NCBI GenBank assembly: GCA_009760885.1
Contig: CM019714.1
Coordinates: 148,109-212,108 of the forward strand
Direction: 5' to 3'
DNA: 64,000 nt
Origin: Achatina immaculata
Lineage: Eukaryota; Mollusca; Gastropoda; Stylommatophora; Achatinidae
Part shown: positions 1 through 11,444 of the stretch, one piece after another
Layout of the letters: each line of letters opens with the position of its first letter
Numbering within the stretch: position 1 is the stretch's first letter
Program-made: the position numbers and the translations under genes
The notes under the pieces: model-generated
What the model was told of the DNA's origin: nothing
Database searches by the model: none
The model's input: only the letters and a program-made list of their open reading frames with translations

Positions 1-203
1 TGTTCCATTAAGTCGATGTCTTTTAATATCCTAGTACTTTCACTTGATCTTGTCTATTGTTTTCTTCTTTCATTTTCTGATTGTCTTTCTAACTATAGGT
101 TGAACTGTAACAGAAATAGTGTATACCCTTGTTTTAAATATCACTGCTTTCATCTTATTCTTTCTCTCTTGTGTTTCTTATATCTTATATCCTTCCTGTG
201 CCG

Positions 204-1700
204 TTAGACGTCACATAGGGCTCGCAAAGTAGTTCGCCAATATTTCCTGTCTTCGGCGAGTCTTTCAACCTCAACAAAGGATTTTATGCCTGTTAACTTG
301 GCCTCTCTTAATAATGTTCTCTTCAGAGTTTCACGTGGTCTGCCCCTTTTTCTTCGGCCTGTTATGTTCCACTTGATAGCTTGTTTTGGGATTCTCTGCT
401 CATTTCTTCTCATCAAGTGGCCAACATATGTCCATCTCCTTTTCCTGATCACCCGTGAGACTGGTTGTTGTTCAGTCATCTGTCTTATCTCTGCATTGTT
501 CTTGAATTCATTCCACTTGATGCCGAGTATTTTCCTTAGGCATTTGTTTTCAAAAGAGTCTAATTTTTTTTCTATTTCTTTAGTTGTTTTCCAGCTTTCG
601 CATGCATAAATGAGGGTGGATATTACATTTGAATTGAATAGTCTTAACTTGGTTTTTGTGCTTATAACTTTTGAATTCCATATGTTCTCAAGATTCTTGA
701 AGACTGATGCTGCTTTTGCAATTCTGATCCTAACTTCCTGTCTAGTGTCACCACCCTGGTCCATGTAGCTGCCAAGGTATGCAAATTGGTTGACTTCTTC
801 AATATCTGTCCCTTCTATGTGTATTTTTCCATTTTGATTGATGGGAATTTTCATTATTTTTGTTTTGTCCTTGTTAATTTCAAGTCCTATTTTGCTAGCC
901 AATGAAGACAGGCTATCTGTTTTTTCTTGCATGGAATTCACATTGTTACTGATAAGTGTTATGTCATCAGCAAAATCAAGATCTTCTAGTTGGGTCCCAT
1001 GTACCCAGTCAATACCTGTGTTACCTGAGCAGCATTTTTTCATTATGAAGTCTATTGTAATCCCAAAAAGTAAAGGAGACAGTATACATCCTTGTTTCAC
1101 GCCTGTTTCAATCTGAAACCATTCACTCATCCCTTCTTCTGTCTTGACTGCACAACCATATCCATTGTATAAGTCCTTAATGATGTTGACAATTTTAGAT
1201 GGTATTCCATATAGACATAGAATTCTCCATAATGAATCTCTGTGTATGCTATCAAATGCCTTCTTAAAATCTATGAAATTCAGTATTAATGGTTTCTGCT
1301 TTTCAATATGTTCTTCAAGTATTATTCTGAGAGTAAAGATCTGGTCGAGACAGCTTCTCCCTTTTCGAAATCCTGCTTGTTCTTCTCTCATTGCAACATC
1401 CACTATATCTTTGAATCTATTCAAAATGACCTTGCAAAATACTTTTGACACAACTGATAGTAAGGTTACTCCTCTCCAGTTGTTACAGTCACTAAGGTTG
1501 CCCTTTTTAGGTATTTTAACAATGATTCCTTTCTTCCACTTAGAAGGGACCTTTTCTTCTTTCCAAATCTTGTTAAACATTCTCTGTAGTTGTCTCATGT
1601 TGTCACTACTGATAGCTTTTAGCATCTCAGCAGTTATTTCATCTTCACCGGCAGCTTTGTTGTTAGCCATTAAATTCACTGCTGTTTCAATTTCATGCAA
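204..1700 (-). CDS. LINE family A reverse transcriptase (RTE-like), 5'-truncated, ORF open
   Basis: The 498-residue open frame is the reverse transcriptase half of a non-LTR retrotransposon, the enzyme that copies the element RNA into DNA at the insertion site. Seen in order: VTLLSVVSKVF (about 78-88), QAGFRKGRSCLDQIF (about 108), FIDFKKAFDS with the first catalytic Asp (about 142), GVKQGCILSPLLF (about 200), the FADD active site in DLDFADDITLIS (about 243), INKDKTKIMKIP, and a C-terminal TYVGHLMRRN and GRRKRGRPRE segment typical of RTE-like elements. All catalytic Asp residues are present. The endonuclease domain is missing, so the copy is 5'-truncated and not autonomous. The start given is the first Met in an open frame that runs a little further upstream. 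The 3' UTR runs to about 175 and ends in a GGATATAAG-type tail shared with the other family A copies. Element identity is firm; the clade is inferred. Confidence 0.9.
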   Translation of the reverse strand: MHEIETAVNLMANNKAAGEDEITAEMLKAISSDNMRQLQRMFNKIWKEEKVPSKWKKGIIVKIPKKGNLSDCNNWRGVTLLSVVSKVFCKVILNRFKDIVDVAMREEQAGFRKGRSCLDQIFTLRIILEEHIEKQKPLILNFIDFKKAFDSIHRDSLWRILCLYGIPSKIVNIIKDLYNGYGCAVKTEEGMSEWFQIETGVKQGCILSPLLFGITIDFIMKKCCSGNTGIDWVHGTQLEDLDFADDITLISNNVNSMQEKTDSLSSLASKIGLEINKDKTKIMKIPINQNGKIHIEGTDIEEVNQFAYLGSYMDQGGDTRQEVRIRIAKAASVFKNLENIWNSKVISTKTKLRLFNSNVISTLIYACESWKTTKEIEKKLDSFENKCLRKILGIKWNEFKNNAEIRQMTEQQPVSRVIRKRRWTYVGHLMRRNEQRIPKQAIKWNITGRRKRGRPRETLKRTLLREAKLTGIKSFVEVERLAEDRKYWRTTLRALCDV

Positions 1701-1739
1701 TTTAATTTCATCTAGGTTGACATTTAGCTTGTGTTTACC

Positions 1740-2075
1740 TTGCCTTAATTTTTCTTTATTATTTATCTTCTCTTCAAAGCATCTCTGTTTATTATTGAGC
1801 TGCTATTTGATTTACTATTGAAATTTTATATTATTACTAAAGAGAATAGAGTACAATTTTGGTCAAGGTGTATTTGTTTTGTTTCTTTGTTTTTTTTATT
1901 TGTATGGATAAGAAAGCAAATAAAAACAAACAAACAAAAAGACTTCGACCAAAATTGTATCCGAGATTTCTTTAATAATAATATTAAAATTCAGACTGAA
2001 GAGAAATGTTATAGTAAATTAAAGAAAAACTCATTAATAAATAGAGATGCTTTGAAAAGATGAGACACTAAAGAA
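1740..2075. repeat. Near-palindrome between two head-to-head LINEs
   Basis: The complement of 1740-1900 can be read again, with changes and small gaps, at about 1915-2075. Matching blocks include AGAGATGCTTTGAAGAG, ACCAAAATTGTA and CAAATAAAAA near the centre, with only about 14 bases between the arms around 1905-1918. The left arm joins the 5' end of the minus-strand family A copy and the right arm joins the 5' end of the plus-strand family E copy. It may be a fold-back or an inverted duplication of a LINE 5' segment; the mechanism is inference. Confidence 0.8.
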
Positions 2076-4060
2076 AAGTTCAGAAAAGAGCTAAAACATA
2101 AGAGAGATTGAAGAAAATAAGACTGTTGATGACAGATGGGAAGATATAAAAATCATTATAAAGAACATAGCGGAAGAATGCCTCGGATTCAAGACCATAA
2201 CTAAAAAAAAAACTGGTTCAATGAAATCTGCAGAGGGGCAGTCATAAAAAAACAACATTAAGATATGAATGGTTGAATGACATGAACAACAAACAAATAA
2301 GGAGAAATGCCACATACAGTGTAAAGAAACACAAAAAGTTATTCTCAAATAAAAACTATAATATATGAAAGAACATGGTAAGCGAGATGCAGACGCCGCA
2401 TCACATAAGAAATGAAGAGAATTCTATAAAGAACTGCGAACAGTAAAGCAAGGGTATAAACAACCTCTGCAGAGCTTGAAGGATAGTAATGGAAACATGA
2501 TAAATAATGAAGAGAAAATCTGCATCAGATGGAAAGAATATTTTGAAAAAGTACTAAAATGTGACGAGCCTATAAGCTCATTAGCATGCGAAAAATACAG
2601 ATTTGTGAACATGAAATAGAGGAACCAGGCTTAGAAGAAGCTACCTACAGTATCATGTTTCTACAAAACAACAAAACAACTGGTTCAATGGAATTGCTGC
2701 AGAACTAATTAAGGAAGAAGGTCTAAATCTCCATGAACAGATATGAGCACAAATACAACCAATATGGAGAGAAGAAAAACTCCCTAGTGAATGGAGAGAA
2801 TCATTACTGATCCCAGTATTAAAAAAAAAGGTGATAAGACCAATTGTTACATCTACAGAGGAATATCCTTACTACAAACAAGCTACAAAATAGTATCTAT
2901 ATACTTTTAAATAGATCAAAACCATACAGCGGGAACATACTGGGAGACTATCAAGCAAGTTTCAGGAAAATAGATCAACCATAGACCAAATATTTTATCT
3001 ACGTCAAAGAGCAGAAAAGTACTGGGAATATGGAAAAGAAGTACACATTGACTTCAAAAAAGCCTATGACAGCATAGATAGCAGCAGCTTATGGAAAATT
3101 ATGAAAGCATTTCAGATACATAATAAATTAATCAATCTGACCAGAATATGTACGGAGGATGCACAATATATACTACTATATAAAGGAAGAAAGTCAGAAC
3201 TATTCTGTATAAAAACTGGTTTAAAACGATGTGATACATTATCTCCATTACTATTCAACCTAGTACTAGAAAAGGTAATCGGAAAAAATGAAAGAAGAAA
3301 GCAGTACAGAAGAACAAGCTAAAATAATAGGATATGCTGAAGGCATCGACCTGGTGTGGGGAGAAACTATGCAAGAAGTCATCAATACCTGCATACATCT
3401 GAGAGATGTTGCAATAAAAGTGGGCTTGACCATTAACCAAGATAAGATAGAGTATATGAAGATATCAATAGACCAGAGGCAGAATGATCCAGATTATATA
3501 AATGTTGAAGATAAGATTATTAGGAAATCAGAAACATGCAAATATCTAGGCACAACATTCAACAGAAGCAACACAGTAAGCAAGGAAATTAAAATCAGAG
3601 TACAGATAGGGAATAAAATATACTTTGTCTTCCAGCACCTGTTAAAATATAAAATACTGTCCCAAAACACCAAAATAACGATTTACAAAACCATAATACG
3701 ACCAGCCGTCATGTAAGGATCAGAAACACGGAGTACAACAAAGACAAATGAACAACAATTGCAGATCTTTCAGAACAAGATCCTAAGAAGAATTTTGGGC
3801 TGATAAAGGACACCAACAGTGGAGAATGGAGAGCTAGAAAGAACACTGAACTGAACAGCTTATCTAAATCCCAACGAATTATAAATGTCTTGAAACTAAC
3901 AGACTATGCTGACTGGGGCATGGAGAAAGAGTGGAAAGAACAGACAAACGAAAATGATGTATGCGCAAGAGATAAAGGAAACAAGACCAAGGGGTAGACC
4001 GAGACAGAGATGGAAAGACAACATAGAAGAGGATATAAAAGAAATTGGCGTGAAATAGTA
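2076..4060 (+). pseudogene. LINE family E (RTE-like), decayed reverse transcriptase
   Basis: Reverse transcriptase coding can be followed through several frames. Around 3050 it reads DFKKAYDSIDSSSLW, with the first catalytic Asp kept; at 3215-3275 comes a GVKQGCxLSPLLF-like block with the key Gln replaced by Arg. The YADD box is lost at about 3330 (it reads GYAEGIDLVW). At 3480-3716 there is a CKYLGTTFNRSN and KILSQNTKITIYKTIIRP segment. The C-terminal GRP-rich tail is at about 3985-4010. Stops and frameshifts separate the pieces, the longest open stretch being 142 codons (3288-3716). Pieces of the same family recur at 13206-13490, 14889-15045, 47150-48960 and in arm Q2. It cannot make active enzyme. 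Confidence 0.8.
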
Positions 4061-4347
4061 CACTCCGGCTGGTCCCGATAAGTCAGAGTAAGTCGCACGT
4101 GCTGCTGCTTTATGAAGTGTTGAGTGGAATAAGATATTTTCTTTAAACTGACTGTTTGTTATGAAAGTATTAGCAAACGTTTCTTTGATATACGCAGAGA
4201 AACGATCACACCCATGTACACAACTCCAGCTTAGATAACAAGAGCACAGAATGAAAACCTCTGACTCTCCCCACAACTACAGAAAACATAGTGTAGTAAC
4301 TTGGAAAGATGTGAAGTACAAATAACAAGTTTTATTGATGGGTACTG

Positions 4348-4674
4348 GTGACGAATGAGGTGAAGAATGTCAACAAGAAAAAATTACACATAGGCTCCAC
4401 TCCCGGTAAGACAAAAGTTTGCCACATGAGAGGGAGTGATCTACATTCTCACTCAACCAGAACAGCACTTAAACATAGTGATGAACAAAGAGCTGCAACT
4501 TACGGATATCACGAATATGCATCACCATGTCTCACAAAAATGACACAGATATTTTCAGAACCACTGGTACTAGCAAAATCTCAAAACAGAAATAATTCTA
4601 CATTCTCTAGCTCTACACTTTCTACTGAACACAAATATAAGGCGAACTCAGCACAGCACAAATATCTACCGTAA
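4348..4674 (+). CDS. Unrecognised small ORF in segment P (108 codons)
   Basis: I do not recognise this ORF. It matters only because segment P copy 2 keeps the matching ORF at 33265-33597 on the minus strand with the same start (MTNEVKNVNKKK) and the same end (SAQHKYLP). Only scattered substitutions and one microsatellite-driven change near residue 30 separate them. The product is polar, with no membrane segment or signal peptide. In copy 2 a TATAAATA box lies about 40 bases upstream of the ATG; in copy 1 that box is mutated. It could be coding within an LTR-like repeat, or a chance open frame preserved by recent duplication. Confidence 0.25.
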   Translation: MTNEVKNVNKKKLHIGSTPGKTKVCHMRGSDLHSHSTRTALKHSDEQRAATYGYHEYASPCLTKMTQIFSEPLVLAKSQNRNNSTFSSSTLSTEHKYKANSAQHKYLP

Positions 4675-4894
4675 CAGCTAGAACAAACATCTTTTCTTCT
4701 CTTCAGACATTTTTCACTTCTCCGGTCCTAACTGTTTCTAAATCTAATGTCGTCTGCTTATATCGTCTGCCCTAATCGTCTGCTCCTAATATCGTCTGCT
4801 AGTCCCTGTCGTCTGCTAGATTAAGTACTGCACGGTGCTTTCTTTTCTAACCGAGCGACTACCAGAGGATCGAGTTTTCCCGATAAGTTTACTT

Positions 4895-5297
4895 ATTCTA
4901 ATATACTACTACATTTATCATATACTGCTACATTTATCATATACTGCTACATTTTTATCATATACTGCTACATTTATCATATACTGCTTCATTTTTATCA
5001 TATACTGCTACATTTATCATATACTGCTACGTTTATCACATACTGCTACATTTATCACATACTGCTACATTTATCATATACTGCTACATTTATCATATAC
5101 TGCTTCATTTTTATCATATACTGCTATATTTATCATATAATGCTACATTTATCACATACTGCTACATTTATCATATACTGCTTCATTTTTATCATATACT
5201 GCTACATTTATCATATACTGCTACATTTATCACATACTGCTACATTTATCACATACTGCTACATTTATCATATACTGCTACATTTATCATATACTGC
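4895..5297 (+). repeat. 19-bp minisatellite in P1
   Basis: About twenty head-to-tail copies of CATTTATCATATACTGCTA with small variants. The inverted partner array is at about 32600-33045. Both abut the same LINE 3' remnant, so the array was part of the duplicated unit. Confidence 0.95.
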
Positions 5298-5450
5298 TAC
5301 AGGTGTCACCAACTGGAGAGAGAAGATTAGGAATAGAGAGGAATGGAGGCGGACTGTATTTGCAGCAACAAGCCTGAATGGCTCGGAAGGCTGAAGAAGA
5401 AGCAGAAGAAGAAGAAGAAAAAGAAGAAGAAGAAGAAAAAGAAGAAGAAG
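5298..5450 (+). mobile_element. LINE 3'-end remnant with (GAA)n tail
   Basis: The last codons read GVTNWREKIRNREEWRRT and then ATSLNGSEG before a stop, which is the usual end of RTE-like reverse transcriptases. A run of GAAGAA repeats follows at about 5395-5450, the typical short-repeat tail of such elements. Everything upstream of this tip is missing. Confidence 0.75.
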
Positions 5451-5451
5451 A

Positions 5452-5607
5452 ATTGAATGGAAAGCGATGTTGTGTTTCAGAGAAGCAGCCGTTATGTGCT
5501 TACAATGCGCAAACATGATTTCTATGTTGTATTTCCACCAGAGACGCCCAAAACGTCTACTCTCGTAGCTTTGCATTTCCTGCTCAGAAGTTCCACGTAG
5601 TATCATT
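5452..5607 (-). repeat. Element X, copy 1 (about 150 bp, dispersed)
   Basis: Three copies are in the window: here, 32335-32487 and 46993-47140. On the complement it begins TACTACGTGGAACC, contains CCTCTGGTGGAA in the middle and ends near CTGAAACACA followed by CATCAAT. It has no coding potential. It is probably a short non-autonomous element; its class is unknown. Confidence 0.75.
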
Positions 5608-5635
5608 GTCTCCAGTAACCTGCATGTATATTGAT

Positions 5636-6379
5636 AAACAGTAACAAACATCGTTGTTTTCAGCAAGGGTGCTCTATCTCAAGAAACAAATAGAACTAGG
5701 GAAGCAATAAAAACATTAAAGATTACTCTACATCGCTTGTCAGTTTTACTGCCCGGATATGTGGTTTTATATTGCTTATATTTAAATAATACTCGTACAT
5801 TACCCATTTCAGTTTAGATAATTATCTGAAATATTCACTTACATAAGTATTAGCCTCAGGTGAAGAAAGTAAATTAGTTTCTTTTTGTTTTGTTATTATG
5901 TGCACACAAGAAAACCAGTTGAACATTGAGGAATGCAGTGGATAGTTGCTTTTTCATATCAAGCAACCATCGTAATAATCTTTCTCTCTCTCTCTCTCTC
6001 TCTCTCTATTTCTGTCTCTCTCTTTAGTACCCAAGCCACGCGGGGCAACAAGTAGCAATGGATTTCCACTTTTGTTGCTTTTTTTTTCTTGGTTGTCTCC
6101 CATGTCAGGATTTTCTCTTCTCTGTATGTCTCTATGTCTCTATGTCTCCATGTCTCCATGTCTCTATGGACCATATTTTACTTATTTTACTCAGTGGAGT
6201 CCACTTCAAAGGGGTTCGTGGTAAGGATTCGTCTGTCATTTTCATTATATGGACAGGGCGTGGCCACCTCCTCCTTTAAGTCAGTATAGAAGAAAATATC
6301 ATATATGTCGTCCTTAATAACATGTGATTTCTTATACTGTGTGGCTGGAACACTTCTTTAAACGTGTGTATCATACTAA
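5636..6379. other. No gene seen; simple repeats
   Basis: The stretch holds a (TC)n run at about 5980-6006 and a short array of CTCTATGTCTC units at about 6120-6172. Short open frames here derive from those repeats. I see no coding or element signature otherwise. Confidence 0.6.
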
Positions 6380-6970
6380 TACTTTTTATGCATACATAAA
6401 TACATGTATACATACATACATACACATATACATACATACATATATACATACATACTTATATACATATATGCATACATGCATACACACATATATACATTCA
6501 TACACATATATATATACATACATATACACGTACATGCATAAATACATAATACATATATGCATACATGCATACATACATACATACATACATACATACTCAC
6601 ATACACACATACATGCATACATACATACATACATACATACATGCTTACATAAATACATACACACATACATACATGCGTACACACATATTTGCATACATAC
6701 ATACATACATACATGCATACATACATACATGCATACACACTTACATACATACATACATACATACATATATACATACATACATACATACATACACACATAC
6801 ATACATACATGCATACATACATACATACATACATACATGCTTACATAAATACATACACACATACATACATGCGTACACACATATTTGCATACATACATAC
6901 ATACATGCATACATACATATATACATACATACATACATACATACATTCATACATACACACATACACACGA
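6380..6970. repeat. (TACA)n microsatellite, about 0.6 kb
   Basis: Nearly pure TACA repeats with interspersed GCATACA, CACATACA and TATATACA variants. Open frames in both strands (YIHTYIHT on plus, MYVCMYVC on minus) are products of the four-base unit read across 12 bases and are not genes. A segment of roughly 170 bases containing GCTTACATAAATACATACAC recurs inside the array at about 6641 and 6838, indicating internal duplication. Confidence 0.97.
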
Positions 6971-6974
6971 CAAT

Positions 6975-7462
6975 GAACATGCTCACCACAGTAGAATGCT
7001 AACCTCGTGCAAGACAATATCTAGTTAGAAAAACGCACATGTCTAACGATATATCCATCTGTGTCATAAAAAGGAGAAGCACCCACCTATTCATACATTC
7101 AATTTAAACTACACAGAAAACTCTATACATGTCGTAAATTTGATAAACAGATATCTGTGCCTACATTCAAACAACTCTACACTCAATTCACTCCAACATG
7201 TAACAAAAATATAGACAGGAAACTAACTAATCTTCACTCAACGTCGTCTAATAGATTTTTTTTCCCAAAATCTGTCCCTGAAACAAGAACAGCCAATCAT
7301 AACAAGGATTTTCTTGAAGTCCGGGCCTACACAATCTAGAAAGATCTGGAAAACAAGGGAATTCATTCAATCTTCAAACAGCGACATAGCTCAATTTATT
7401 ATAACCTCCCTTGTACTGTAACAAAAGTATAATTGAGAAAATTTTGTACAAGTCTTGAAATA
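6975..7462. other. Unassigned sequence before arm Q1
   Basis: The longest open frame is 60 codons at 7157-7339. I recognise no domain. It could be a very decayed LINE 3' end, which I cannot show. Confidence 0.4.
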
Positions 7463-8084
7463 TACAAATATATAACCACCACCATATTCGGCAGAAATGT
7501 CGCTGTCAGCACCTGCTTCATCCCGCATCTGATATACACCACAAAAATCTTCTCTCTACTGTAAACTTAGTTGATGCTAAATCTTCATTTTATGGATAAA
7601 TTTGGAAGAAATAGATCAACCCAGCTTTTCAGACATTCCCTTGGCATGTACTACCACACTGCGTGGCCAAGATTTCGCGACCTCTATGACCGCCAACCAA
7701 GATTCTCCCCTCCAATGATACTACATGCTAGTTAATTTAGTATTTTGCACACATTCATATATCACATCAACATGACATACATATTAGCAAGTCAACAAAT
7801 CAATTTGCATCCGTTTATTAACACTCTCTACATATATCATAGTGACGCCACGACAGACATTAACACAGGGCAACAACATGTATCATCATAATAATAACAA
7901 GGCATGACGTAAATACAATGTATTATCTCTAACTATCAACTAAATGAGTGGACCAGATTGGCCTGGGCTCCTCTGCCGTACTAAGCAATAATACATTTAT
8001 TTCAATATTGTGCCGATTCACTGGTAACACATTTCAGTCGCTGCTGGCATGAAATCCCCATTCCCCTATCTCACATAAGCTCCC

Positions 8085-8335
8085 CTGTGCCAATGCACTG
8101 AAGAATATATTTTCACTTGTGCCAAATTCACTGAATATATATTTCCACTTGTGATAAATGCAATGAATACATATTTCCATTTGTACCCATGCACTGTATA
8201 CCACATTCTACTTGTCCGGAATGCACTGAATATGTTTTCCACCTTTCTGCCAATGCACTGAATAATGTATTTCTTTTTTTTTTTTGCTAATGCAGTGAAT
8301 AGCATATTTCCATTTGTGCCAGTGCACTGAAAAAA
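8085..8335. repeat. Degenerate minisatellite, roughly 31-34 bp unit
   Basis: Seven or eight imperfect copies of a unit resembling TGCCAATGCACTGAATA followed by ATATTTCCACTTG. It lies in the part of arm Q1 that has no partner in Q2. Confidence 0.8.
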
Positions 8336-8799
8336 TCATGATGGACTTTGGTGTGTCAATCATATATGACAAGACTCAACAGAATCATCGAAATCTTCAC
8401 ATACGACGACAGTGACGATAATCCAACAGCACAGTATAATATACGACACATCATATAATCCACAATAAGTTTGAATGAAACATTGTGAATTAGCAAGGCT
8501 AACACCGACGAGGCGAAATTAGTTTACCGACGTAAACTCTGGTTTTCTGCTCTAGTTCCCGCTATGCGCTCTTCGGTATTTATAGGTCCTATATTTCCGG
8601 ATAACGTAAACGACGACGCTTTGTAGACTTCATGCACCAATGGCTTCAAATGGTCGTTATAACTACTACAGTCAACATCATACCACAACTGATATACACA
8701 GCAAAAATCTTCCCCTTGCTGCAAAAATCACTTAAGAAAATACTTTTGTAGGGACTATATTTTCCGGCACACCGTACACAGCATCCGACGGGAAACACT

Positions 8800-9530
8800 T
8801 ATGTAAGATAAGAAAAGAGTAGGCATCTCCTTACAAGACATAAAAACAAAGATCCAGGCACTCATGATTAAATAAGTAGGAGAAATCATCCAACAGCCAC
8901 AGAAATACTCACTAACCCACTACTACATTGAGCTGAGACTAACCAAACTTTGTAAATTAAACAACGAACATCGCCATCACTTTGGTTCCAATCCGCTCTT
9001 CTACAGACTGCCCAAACAAAGAGTAACTGGACATGAACACTTAATGCACATGAAAATATAAGACATCTACAAACACCTGGTCAGAGAACAAGAACCACCA
9101 CTACTTGACAAAATAAAGAGAGGCTACAAATACTTCATCACTGACTACACAGGCCTTTCAAAACCTACACAAGATAAAGATTACAGCGAAGACATGGGAG
9201 ATAACATAAAGATTACTGTTAAACCTGACAGATACTGTACAAGGAGTAGATCGCAGATTCAACAGACTTATTAAATGTAAATTATGTGAACAAAATATGC
9301 AAGAAACAGAAGATCATGTTTTCTTTGAGTAAAAAACTGTGTCACTAGCATTCAAACACCTTACTCCAGAATTAGCAACAAGAACAACAGAGAAAGTAGA
9401 TACGTATAGAGCTACTATGTCGAATACTATCCTTCGAACATGTACAGACAAACACAAAGAGTCTATCATTCTTTTGACAGAATTTAGATATCTCGTTTGA
9501 CAGTCTAGAAACAAAGTAATGTTTTAAAAT
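8800..9530 (+). pseudogene. Decayed LINE C-terminal region with a zinc-knuckle-like motif
   Basis: Across frame changes and stops the plus strand reads like the C-terminal third of a non-LTR polyprotein. About 9265-9330 gives IKCKLCEQNMQETEDHVFF and then a lost Cys position, the CxxC...H...C pattern that follows the reverse transcriptase in I- and CR1-like elements. Later text reads TDKHKESIILLTEF. Upstream, 8850-9130 has patterns such as EEPPLLDKIKRGYK-type sequence. There is no intact frame. The minus-strand open frames nearby are incidental. The clade is uncertain. Confidence 0.5.
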
Positions 9531-10089
9531 AGGATTTTCACACGCACAACACTGTGGACATGTTTAACCCATACAACCATTATATGATGTATGATTTATG
9601 ATGTATGATTCATGCCTTCACTTCATTAGTCTGAATGTATCACCCTGCTTAATAAACCTGAAGGTAAATCTGTCTGTCTACTTACCCAGACGTAACGATG
9701 CAGTCACAACGTTATGTTGCTTTGTTGTGTTTCTCCCCTTCTTAATAATTACCCTAACTAGAGTAATCAACCTTTCCCGGATAATCATTAATTAACTCGT
9801 ATCAATATTTTCTATCTAACCCACTCCTCATTCTCTTCTAATCCTAATCTTAAAAATCCCAACAAAGCTCATTTTCCAACTTTAACTTGCAAAGCCACCC
9901 AGGCCCATCATTTTAGGTGTGGCCACCCCCTCCGGCTACAACCTCTGGCGACAACCAGCCCCTGCTCTTATCAACATTGTAAAGTCCCCTAGACACAATA
10001 TAAGTTAGAAATCGTTATATATCAAGACGTCCATCATGACATTGTAAAACTCATTGCACATCACCTTCATCTTCATAATAAGTTTGTTG

Positions 10090-10357
10090 ATTGATTCATT
10101 CATTCATTTGCATGTCCCTTGCGGAACTTTGCCTCCCAAACAGCACTCCTGTAGGCCTCTCGGTTGTGAGCAAGATGGCCTGCTGCTGTTGCATCCATTT
10201 CCAGATCGTAAACGATGTCTTGCAGCCATCTTCGTCTTGGTCTTCCTCTTTTTCTTTTTCCCATTATGTATCCTTCCAATACGGTCTTCTCTAAATTATC
10301 ATGACGTTTAATGTGTCCAAAATATTTCAGTTTTCTCTCTTTAATCCTCTTCACTAG
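10090..10357 (-). mobile_element. LINE family F 3' end, private to arm Q1
   Basis: The minus strand encodes 84 residues (10354-10100) of an RTE-like C-terminus: LKYFGHIKRHDNLEK, then GKRKRGRPRRRWLQD, then HLAHNREAYRSAVWEAKF and a stop. A TGAATGAATGAATC-type tail follows at 10090-10110. Arm Q2 lacks the insert: around 62400-62440 the flanking sequence runs straight through the site. It is therefore an insertion made after the arms separated. A clear target duplication is not visible. Confidence 0.85.
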
Positions 10358-10442
10358 CCACTATAAACGTTATTTACATGTTCATGTTTGAAACCATAGC
10401 ATGTATAATTTATTTTTAACATAACGTTTATTTTAAAACAAA

Positions 10443-10650
10443 TAGAGAGAAGCACTTAGACGGAAGCAGTTAGAGAGAAGCAGTTGGAGAAGTAGTTAGA
10501 GAGAATCAATTAGAAAAGTAGTTAGAGAGAAGCAGTTAGAGAAGTAGTTAGAGAGAAGCAGTTGGAGAAGTAGTTAGAGAGAAGCAGTTAGAGAAGTAGT
10601 TAGAGAGAAGCAGTTAGAGAAGTAGTTAGAGAGAAGCAGTTAAAGAAGGA
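10443..10650. repeat. Minisatellite, 26-bp unit, in Q1
   Basis: About eight copies of a unit made of GAGAGAAGCAGTTAG and AGAAGTAGTTA. The complementary array is at about 62215-62330 in arm Q2, with fewer copies there. Confidence 0.9.
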
Positions 10651-10849
10651 GTTTGGGAGAGATAGAAGATCAGATACAGAGATAGAGGTGAGGATATCGT
10701 CCCGCTAGAGATCTACAAGTCAGATAAGCTGAGAAGAATGCTAAAAAGTGATTGAACTTACTATAGTCCAAACGTAGAAAGTAGATGAGAACTGTATAAT
10801 GGATAGTCGACCCACGAGATATTATTCTTGTGTACATTCTGAATTAGAT

Positions 10850-11290
10850 AGTAATGTAGTATTGCATGAGAAACCCTGTCCCAGAACACAAAACTAAATA
10901 TATCGAAGACACAGATTAGACCAGTCGTCTTATATGGATCAGAAAATGGAGCACAACAAAACAAGACGAAACACAGCTAAAGATCTTGGAAAACAGAATC
11001 TTGGAAATGTTTGGACTAGTTAAAGATCCTATATCACAAGAATGCAAAATAAAAAGAAAAATAACAAAGAAATACGCACGCTATTCTGGTCTCCACTTAT
11101 AACTACCTTTATGAAAAACAACAGATGAGAGGACGAACGAGAATAGACAGACAAAAAAGTCTTATATCTAAGTGATTAACAGCGACAGACCAAGAAGCAG
11201 ACCGAGACAACGTTGGCGTGACAACCTGGAGGAAGACCTATGAGTCCCCGGAGTGGACAGTTTGAAGAAGAAGAAGAACAAGAAAAGAGA
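10850..11290 (+). pseudogene. LINE 3' remnant (family E-like) in Q1
   Basis: Broken frames read LSQNTKLNISKTQIRP and VVLYGSENG, the segment that follows the RT core in family E, then RGRTRIDRQ and an RRRTRKE-type end with a GAAGAAGAAG tail at about 11265-11285. The same remnant in inverse is at about 61480-61960 in arm Q2, so it predates the duplication. Confidence 0.65.
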
Positions 11291-11444
11291 AGAATAGAGG
11301 CAAGTCTTGTCTGCTGCAATGAGTCGCAATGACATGGAAAGCTTAATGAATGGTGCTTCATTGGGATTTCAGAAGAGTCATGATGATTATTTATTTTAAA
11401 AACTATATTATTCTACTTGCATATTAATTACTTTCTATCTATTA

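Larger units (their letters stand above)
4226..5635 (+). repeat. Duplicated segment P, copy 1
   Basis: The reverse complement of this 1.4-kb stretch is found at 31738-33735. Shared features in order are a 108/110-codon ORF, a block of spaced ATCGTCTGC words, a 19-bp minisatellite, a LINE C-terminal remnant with a GAA tail, and the 150-bp element X. The copies differ in microsatellite length, and copy 2 also holds a 563-bp LTR-like insertion that copy 1 lacks. Confidence 0.85.

Noticed and set aside
286..1821. Plus-strand open frames of 60-225 codons opposite the first LINE
   Set aside because: They are antisense shadows of the LINE A reverse transcriptase.
4835..5394. Repeat-type peptide frames (YCYIYHILLHLSY)
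   Set aside because: A product of the 19-bp minisatellite.
6376..7002. Long open frames on both strands (YIHTYIHT, MYVCMYVC)
   Set aside because: They are translations of a TACA microsatellite; a four-base unit gives stop-free frames automatically.
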